Of a stretch of 64,000 bases of DNA, positions 59,354 to 64,000 are shown one piece after another. Position 1 is the first letter of the stretch. Each line of letters starts with the position of its first letter. The notes below the pieces were generated by a model, which saw only the letters and a program-made list of their open reading frames with translations, searched no databases and was not told the DNA's origin. The stretch comes from Actinomycetota bacterium (GTDB lineage Bacteria; Actinomycetota; Thermoleophilia; Solirubrobacterales; Solirubrobacteraceae): assembly GCA_005888335.1 (NCBI GenBank), contig VAWY01000024.1, positions 1-64,000 of the forward strand, in the 5' to 3' direction. The position numbers and the translations under genes were made by a program.

Positions 59354-61342
59354 ATGGCCTACTTCGTCACCGGCGCGACCGGCTTCATCGGCCGGCATCT
59401 CGTCGAGCAGCTCCTCAAGCGCGACGGCGACATCCACGTGCTCGTCCGCGAGGGCTCGGTGGACCGCCTGCGCGAGCTCATCGACGGCTGGGGACCCGAG
59501 GCCAAGGAGCGCATCAAGCCGGTGATCGGCGATCTCTCGCAGCCCCAGCTCGGGGTCTCCGACGAGCAGGTCGCCCAGCTGCGCGAGGCGGGCATCGACC
59601 ACTTCTTCCACCTCGCCGCGATCTACGACATGACCGCCGACGACGAGACGAACGAGCGGCTCAACGTCGCCGGCACGCGCAACGCGGTCCAGCTGGCCAA
59701 CGCGCTCGAGGCGGGCATCCTGCACCACACCAGCTCGATCGCCGCCGCGGGCGAGTTCAAGGGCCTGTTCCGGGAGGACATGTTCGACGAGAGCCAGAAG
59801 CTGCCCTCGCCGTATCACCGCACGAAGTTCGAGTCCGAGCGGATCGCCAGGACCGAGTCCAAGGTGCCCTGGCGCGTGTATCGCCCGAGCATCGTCGTCG
59901 GCCACTCCCAGACCGGCGAGATGGACAAGATCGACGGGCCCTACTACTTCTTCAAGGTCATCCAGAAGCTGCGCGGCTGGCTGCCCGAGTGGATGCCCCT
60001 CGTCGGCCCGGAGGTCGGCTACACCAACGTCGTCCCGGTCGACTTCGTGGCCAAGGCGATGGACCACATCGCGCACCAGCCGGGACTCGACGGGCAGGCG
60101 TTCCACCTGACCAACCCGCGCGCCCAGCGCGTCGGCGAGGTCATGAACACGTTCGCCAAGGCCGCCCACGCGCCGCAGTTCGCGCTGCGCATCGACACGC
60201 GGCTGACCGAGATGCTGCCCAAGGGCACGTTCTCGATGCTCATGAAGCTCCCGCCCGCGAAGGACGTGCGGCGCGCGATCCTCGCCGACTTCGGGATCCC
60301 CGAGGAAGTGCTCGAGCACATGGCACTGCGGCCGCAGTTCGACACGCGCGACACCGAGCGCGCGCTCAAGGGCTCGGGCATCGAGGTGCCGCCGCTGGAG
60401 TCCTACGCCCACAAGCTGTGGGACTACTGGGAGCGCAACCTCGACCCGGACCTGTTCAAGGATCGTTCGTTCGAGGGCGCGGTCAACGGGCGCACCGTCG
60501 TCATCACCGGCGCATCGAGCGGGATCGGCCGCGCCGCGGCGCTGAAGATCGCCGCCGCCGGGGGCATCCCGCTGCTCGTCTCCCGCGGCGCCGAGAAGCT
60601 CGAGGAGCTCAAGGCCGAGATCGAGGCTCGCGGCGGGACGGCGTACGTGTACCCGACCGACCTCTCCGACATGGACGCGATCGAGGAGAGCGCGCGCAAG
60701 ATGCTCGACGACCACCCGGCGATCGACATGCTCGTCAACAACGCCGGGCGCTCGATCCGCCGCTCCGTCGAGCTCAGCCACGACCGCTTCCACGACTTCG
60801 AGCGCACGATGCAGCTGAACTACTTCGGCGCGATCAAGATGACGATGGCGCTGATGCCGCACATGAAGGAGCGCAAGTTCGGCCACATCGTGAACGTCTC
60901 GTCGATCGGCGCCCAGACCAACCCGCCGCGCTTCAGCGCCTACGTCGCCTCGAAGGCCGCGCTCGACGCGTGGACGCGCGTGGTGTCCTCGGAGACCATC
61001 GGCGACAACATCACCTTCACGACGATCCACATGCCGCTCGTGCGCACGCCGATGATCGCCCCGACCAAGATGTACGACGCGTTCCCGACGATCACGCCCG
61101 ACGAAGCGGCCGACCTCGTCTGCGAGGCGATCCGCGCGAAGCCCAAGACCATCAACACGCGCCTGGGGACGTTCGGCGAGGTCGCCTACGCGCTGGCGCC
61201 CAAGGCGGTCGACCAGATCCTCCACACGGCGTACAAGGTCTTCCCCGACTCGGCCGCGGCGAAGGGCAAGAAGGACGAGGCGGAGAAGGCCTCGATGGAG
61301 CAGATCGCGATGGCGAACCTGATGAAGGGCGTGCACTGGTAG
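59354..61342 (+). CDS. Two-domain fatty acyl-CoA reductase (alcohol-forming, Maqu_2220/Acr-like)
   Basis: A 662-residue fusion. Residues 1-370 are an extended SDR/NAD-binding reductase (FVTGATGFIGRHLVEQLL, HLAAIYDMTADD, catalytic YHRTK near 155). Residues about 378-662 are a classical SDR (VITGASSGIGRAA, VNNAGRSIRRS, SSIG, YVASK near 535). Length and blocks such as WDYWERNLDPDLFKDR and PLVRTPMIAPTK closely follow, from memory, the Marinobacter enzyme that reduces fatty acyl-CoA via aldehyde to alcohol. It suggests fatty-alcohol or wax-type lipid synthesis. Confidence 0.9.
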   Translation: MAYFVTGATGFIGRHLVEQLLKRDGDIHVLVREGSVDRLRELIDGWGPEAKERIKPVIGDLSQPQLGVSDEQVAQLREAGIDHFFHLAAIYDMTADDETNERLNVAGTRNAVQLANALEAGILHHTSSIAAAGEFKGLFREDMFDESQKLPSPYHRTKFESERIARTESKVPWRVYRPSIVVGHSQTGEMDKIDGPYYFFKVIQKLRGWLPEWMPLVGPEVGYTNVVPVDFVAKAMDHIAHQPGLDGQAFHLTNPRAQRVGEVMNTFAKAAHAPQFALRIDTRLTEMLPKGTFSMLMKLPPAKDVRRAILADFGIPEEVLEHMALRPQFDTRDTERALKGSGIEVPPLESYAHKLWDYWERNLDPDLFKDRSFEGAVNGRTVVITGASSGIGRAAALKIAAAGGIPLLVSRGAEKLEELKAEIEARGGTAYVYPTDLSDMDAIEESARKMLDDHPAIDMLVNNAGRSIRRSVELSHDRFHDFERTMQLNYFGAIKMTMALMPHMKERKFGHIVNVSSIGAQTNPPRFSAYVASKAALDAWTRVVSSETIGDNITFTTIHMPLVRTPMIAPTKMYDAFPTITPDEAADLVCEAIRAKPKTINTRLGTFGEVAYALAPKAVDQILHTAYKVFPDSAAAKGKKDEAEKASMEQIAMANLMKGVHW

Positions 61343-62025
61343 CCACCCGGGGCGTCGCCCTCGTCACCGGCGGCAACCGCGGGATCGGGCTGGAGGTCGG
61401 GCGGCAGCTGGCCGAGCTCGGGTACACGGTCGTGCTCGGCGCGCGCGACCTGGCCAAGGGCGAGGCGGCCGCGCGGGAGGCCGGCGCGGTGGCCTGCCGA
61501 CTCGACGTCGCCGACGACGCGAGCGTGCTCGCGGCGGCGCGCTGGATCGAGGAGGCCTTCGGGCGCTGCGACGCGCTCGTCAACAACGCCGCGATCCACT
61601 ACGACACGTGGCAGCGCGCCTCGACCGCGGACCTGGGCGTCGTGCACGAGGCGCTCGAGACGAACCTGTTCGGCGCCTGGCGCACGACGCTCGCGCTGCT
61701 GCCGCTGCTGCGCCGCGCGCCGCACGGCCGCGTCGTCAACGTGTCGTCGGGCGCCGGCTCGCTCGCCGAGATGGGCGCGGGAACGCCGGCCTACCGCGTC
61801 AGCAAGGCCGCGCTCAACGCGCTGACCCGCGTGCTCGCGGCGGAGCTGCGCGCCGACGGCGTCCTCGTCAACGCCGTCTGCCCCGGCTGGACGGCGACCG
61901 ACATGGGCGGCGGGGGCGGCCGGCCCGTCGCCGACGGCGCCGCGAGCGTCGTATGGGGCGTCACGCTCGATGACGACGGGCCCACGGGCGGCTTCTTCCG
62001 GGACGGGCGCGCGCTCGCCTACTGA
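61336..62025 (+). CDS. Short-chain dehydrogenase/reductase, probably starting at CTG
   Basis: A 229-residue carbonyl-reductase-like SDR: VALVTGGNRGIG, NNAAIHYDTW near 80, Ser in VNVSSGAGS near 130, YRVSK near 153. No ATG, GTG or TTG lies at the N-terminus; CTG 61336 places TGGNRGIG at residues 10-17, as normal, and has AAGGG 6 bp upstream. The start overlaps the reductase stop. Probably part of the fatty-alcohol operon. Confidence 0.85.
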   Translation: MVATRGVALVTGGNRGIGLEVGRQLAELGYTVVLGARDLAKGEAAAREAGAVACRLDVADDASVLAAARWIEEAFGRCDALVNNAAIHYDTWQRASTADLGVVHEALETNLFGAWRTTLALLPLLRRAPHGRVVNVSSGAGSLAEMGAGTPAYRVSKAALNALTRVLAAELRADGVLVNAVCPGWTATDMGGGGGRPVADGAASVVWGVTLDDDGPTGGFFRDGRALAY

Positions 62026-62031
62026 GCCTGC

Positions 62032-62058
62032 TGTCACAGGCGGCGCCGCCATCTCGTC
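62032..62058 (+). promoter_or_regulatory. ECF41-type promoter (TGTCACA-N16-CGTC)
   Basis: TGTCACA (62032-62038) and CGTC (62055-62058) are exactly 16 bp apart, the published ECF41 consensus. It lies 32 bp upstream of the epimerase ATG and drives the epimerase plus the sigma gene, implying positive autoregulation. Confidence 0.88.
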
Positions 62059-62090
62059 AGTGATGGCAGATCCCGACGAGAGGAGTCGTC

Positions 62091-63032
62091 ATGAAGGTCC
62101 TGGTCGCCGGCGCCACCGGAGCGCTGGGCAAGCAACTGGTCCCGCGGCTGGTCGCGAACCGCCACGACGTCGTGGGCATGACGCGCAGCGCGTCGCGGCG
62201 CGAGGCGGTGCGGGCGCTGGGGGCGACGCCGGTGGTGGCCGACGCGCTCGATCCGGACGCCGTGGGGCGCGCGGTCGCCGAGGCGCAGCCCGACGTGATC
62301 GTCCACCAGCTCACCGCGCTGTCGGGCCTGATCGACATGCGGCATTTCGACCGCGACTTCGCGATGACGAACCGCCTGCGCACCGAGGGCACCGACCACC
62401 TGCTGGCGGCGGGCCGCGCAGTGGGCGTGGGGCGGTTCGTCGCGCAGAGCTTCGCCGGCTGGCCGTTCGCGCGCACCGGCGGGCCGGTGAAGAGCGAGGA
62501 CGACGCGCTCGATCCGACGCCGGCGAAGTCGATGCAGCAGACGCTCGACGCGATCCGGTACCTCGAACGCGCGGTGACCGGCGCCGAGTGGACCGAGGGC
62601 ATCGCGCTGCGCTACGGCGGCTTCTACGGCCCCGGCACGTCGCTGGACCGCGACGGCGAGCACCTCGCGATGATCCGCAAGCGCAGGTTCCCGGTCGTCG
62701 GCGGCGGCGCCGGGGTGTGGTCGTTCATCCACATCGAGGACGCCGCGGACGCCACCGTGGCGGCCGTCGAGCGCGGCCGGCGCGGCGTCTACTGCGTCGT
62801 CGACGACGAGCCGGCGGCGGTCGCCGAGTGGCTGCCCGCGGCGGCGGCCGCGCTGGGCGCGAAGCCGCCGCGGCGCGTCCCGCGCGTGGTCGGCCGGCTG
62901 CTCGCCGGCGAGGCCGCGGCCGTCATGATGACCGAGGTGCGCGGAGCGTCGAACGCCAAGGCCAAGCGCGAGCTGGGCTGGGAGCCGAGGCACCCGAGCT
63001 GGCGCGAGGGCTTCGCGCAGGTCGTCGCATGA
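62091..63032 (+). CDS. NAD-dependent epimerase/dehydratase family protein
   Basis: A 313-residue extended SDR with GATGALGKQLV near residue 7 and the later regions RFVAQSFAG, IALRYGGFYGPGTS and WSFIHIEDAADAT. AGAGGAG precedes ATG 62091. It lies directly upstream of an ECF41 sigma factor (4-bp overlap). ECF41 factors are typically linked to carboxymuconolactone decarboxylase, oxidoreductase or epimerase (COE) genes, so this is the expected partner. Substrate unknown. Confidence 0.9.
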   Translation: MKVLVAGATGALGKQLVPRLVANRHDVVGMTRSASRREAVRALGATPVVADALDPDAVGRAVAEAQPDVIVHQLTALSGLIDMRHFDRDFAMTNRLRTEGTDHLLAAGRAVGVGRFVAQSFAGWPFARTGGPVKSEDDALDPTPAKSMQQTLDAIRYLERAVTGAEWTEGIALRYGGFYGPGTSLDRDGEHLAMIRKRRFPVVGGGAGVWSFIHIEDAADATVAAVERGRRGVYCVVDDEPAAVAEWLPAAAAALGAKPPRRVPRVVGRLLAGEAAAVMMTEVRGASNAKAKRELGWEPRHPSWREGFAQVVA

Positions 63033-63973
63033 ATGCGGACGACGGCATCCGTGCCGGTGTGGGCCGCGTGACCGGGAGCGACGACGAGCTGCGGTCCGCG
63101 GCCTTCGCCATCGCCTACCGGATGCTCGGCAGCGTGGCGGAGGCCGAGGACGTCGTCCAGGAGGCGCTCCTGCGGGTGCACCAGGCGGGCGAGGCGGGCG
63201 AGCGGATCGAGTCGCCGCGCGCGTACGTGGCGACGGTCGCGACGCGGCTGGCCATCGACCACCTGCGCTCGGCGCGCGTGCGCCGCGAGACCTACGTCGG
63301 CGAGTGGCTGCCCGAGCCGCTCGTCACCGACGCGGCGGACGACCCCGCCCACCAGGCCGAGATGGCCGACTCGCTTTCGCTCGCCTTCCTCGTCCTGCTG
63401 GAGAGCCTCTCGCCCGAGCAGCGCGCCGTCCTGCTGCTGCGTGACGCCTTCGACTACGGCTACGGCGAGATCGCGTCGATCATCGGCAAGAGCGAGGACA
63501 ACGTGCGCCAGCTGGCGGCCCGGGCGCGCCGGCGCGTCGAGGAGCGCAAGCCGCGCTTCGAGGCGTCGCGCCGGCAGCGCGACGAGCTGGCGCGGCGGTT
63601 CTTCGCGGCGGCGCAGGGCGGCGACCTTGCGGGGCTCGAGTCGCTGCTCGCCGACGACGTCGTGCTCCACGGCGACGGCGGCGGCAAGGTGCCGGCGCTG
63701 GCGCGCTCGCTGCACGGGCGCGGCCGCGTCGCGCGCACGCTGCTCGCGTGGGCGCGGCAGGGCGAACGGATCGCCGGCGCCGCGTTCCGGCTCGTCGAGG
63801 TCAACGGGCAGCCGGGCGCGCTGCTGCTCGACGGCGAGCGCCACGTGATCGGCGTCATGGCGCTCGACATCGCCGACGGGCAGATCCAGACCGTCCGCTC
63901 GATCGTCAATCCGGACAAGCTGCGGCACGTCGGTCCGGTGGCCGATATGCGCGCGCTGCTCGGGCGGCGCTAG
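63029..63973 (+). CDS. ECF41 (SigJ-like) sigma factor with SnoaL-type C-terminal domain
   Basis: A 314-residue sigma factor from ATG 63029. Region 2 (AFAIAYRMLGSVAEAEDVVQEALLR) is near residues 28-52 and region 4 (LSPEQRAVLLLRDAFDYGYGEIASIIGKSEDNVRQL) near 128-163. A SnoaL-like extension (about 190-310) bears the ECF41 hallmarks DGGGK near 214 and NPDKL near 295, which regulate activity in place of an anti-sigma factor. The matching promoter lies upstream of the epimerase. The last 27 bases of the window show no feature. Confidence 0.94.
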   Translation: MNADDGIRAGVGRVTGSDDELRSAAFAIAYRMLGSVAEAEDVVQEALLRVHQAGEAGERIESPRAYVATVATRLAIDHLRSARVRRETYVGEWLPEPLVTDAADDPAHQAEMADSLSLAFLVLLESLSPEQRAVLLLRDAFDYGYGEIASIIGKSEDNVRQLAARARRRVEERKPRFEASRRQRDELARRFFAAAQGGDLAGLESLLADDVVLHGDGGGKVPALARSLHGRGRVARTLLAWARQGERIAGAAFRLVEVNGQPGALLLDGERHVIGVMALDIADGQIQTVRSIVNPDKLRHVGPVADMRALLGRR

Positions 63974-64000
63974 ACGGCGGTCGCGACGAGCACGCGCCGG

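Noticed and set aside
63974..64000. Start or end of another gene at the right edge
   Set aside because: 27 bases are too few to assign a frame.

Overview
The window is about 75% GC, densely coded on both strands, and almost every gene has G or C in nearly all third codon positions. The gene families point to an actinobacterium of the Thermoleophilia (Solirubrobacterales type): secreted RTX/FecR-like proteins, alpha/beta-hydrolase plus class III cyclase fusions, PHP-glycosyltransferase fusions and a glycolytic gap-pgk-tpiA-gpmI operon. Many neighbouring genes overlap by 4 bases (ATGA or GTGA), which suggests pervasive translational coupling. I see no rRNA, tRNA, CRISPR array, phage or transposase gene.

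Layout. 0-7.4 kb: anti-sigma-type ATPase and M48 protease, phosphoesterase, lipoprotein and Ser/Thr kinase, SDR, queuine tRNA-ribosyltransferase (tgt), DedA, Hsp20. 7.4-9.5 kb: a MarR regulator divergent from a ring-cleaving dioxygenase and a carboxylesterase (Mhq-like quinone/electrophile module). 9.5-14.4 kb: secreted C5-epimerase-like protein, secreted protein of unknown function, ECF sigma factor with a membrane beta-propeller partner. 14.4-18.8 kb: lower-glycolysis operon. 18.8-26 kb: VOC protein, hydrolase-cyclase, secreted basic protein, rapZ-uvrC, HDOD-GGDEF protein. 26-34.4 kb: molybdopterin oxidoreductase, RTX/FecR protein, second anti-sigma-type ATPase, SDR, ArsR/MFS divergent pair, GAF protein and hydrolase. 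34.4-37.3 kb: a TadE-type locus ending in an unusual TadE/G-VanY-SLT fusion. 37.3-44.4 kb: a Pho locus (receiverless PhoB-like protein, pstSCAB, phoU, response regulator, DUF47). 44.3-54.1 kb: a decayed patch, then a glycan cluster (PHP phosphatase, amylase-like glycosidase, deacetylase, two glycosyltransferases, GH31). 54.1-57.4 kb: FHA and ABC-F proteins, membrane protein. 57.5-62 kb: fatty-acyl metabolism (two enoyl-CoA hydratases, a two-domain fatty acyl-CoA reductase, SDR). 62-64 kb: an ECF41 sigma factor and its epimerase, with an exact ECF41 promoter.

How parts may work together. PHO-box-like 11-bp repeats sit at pstS, at the receiverless regulator and DUF47 pair, and (four units) before the PHP-glycosyltransferase operon. 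This suggests that phosphate starvation controls both phosphate uptake and the glycan cluster.

The most unusual signal is non-coding. Four intergenic elements of 162-169 bp (11025-11186, 47568-47730, 56540-56703, 57375-57543) each fold symmetrically into one long hairpin. Two share a 65-nt core with compensatory base changes, and the arm mismatches are mostly G.U-compatible on the plus strand. Other points are a 399-bp inverted-repeat island, a uvrC start codon buried in a perfect 12-bp stem, several genes that appear to need CTG starts, and a 25-codon gene linked by overlaps on both sides. All calls come from reading the sequence; no database search was run.
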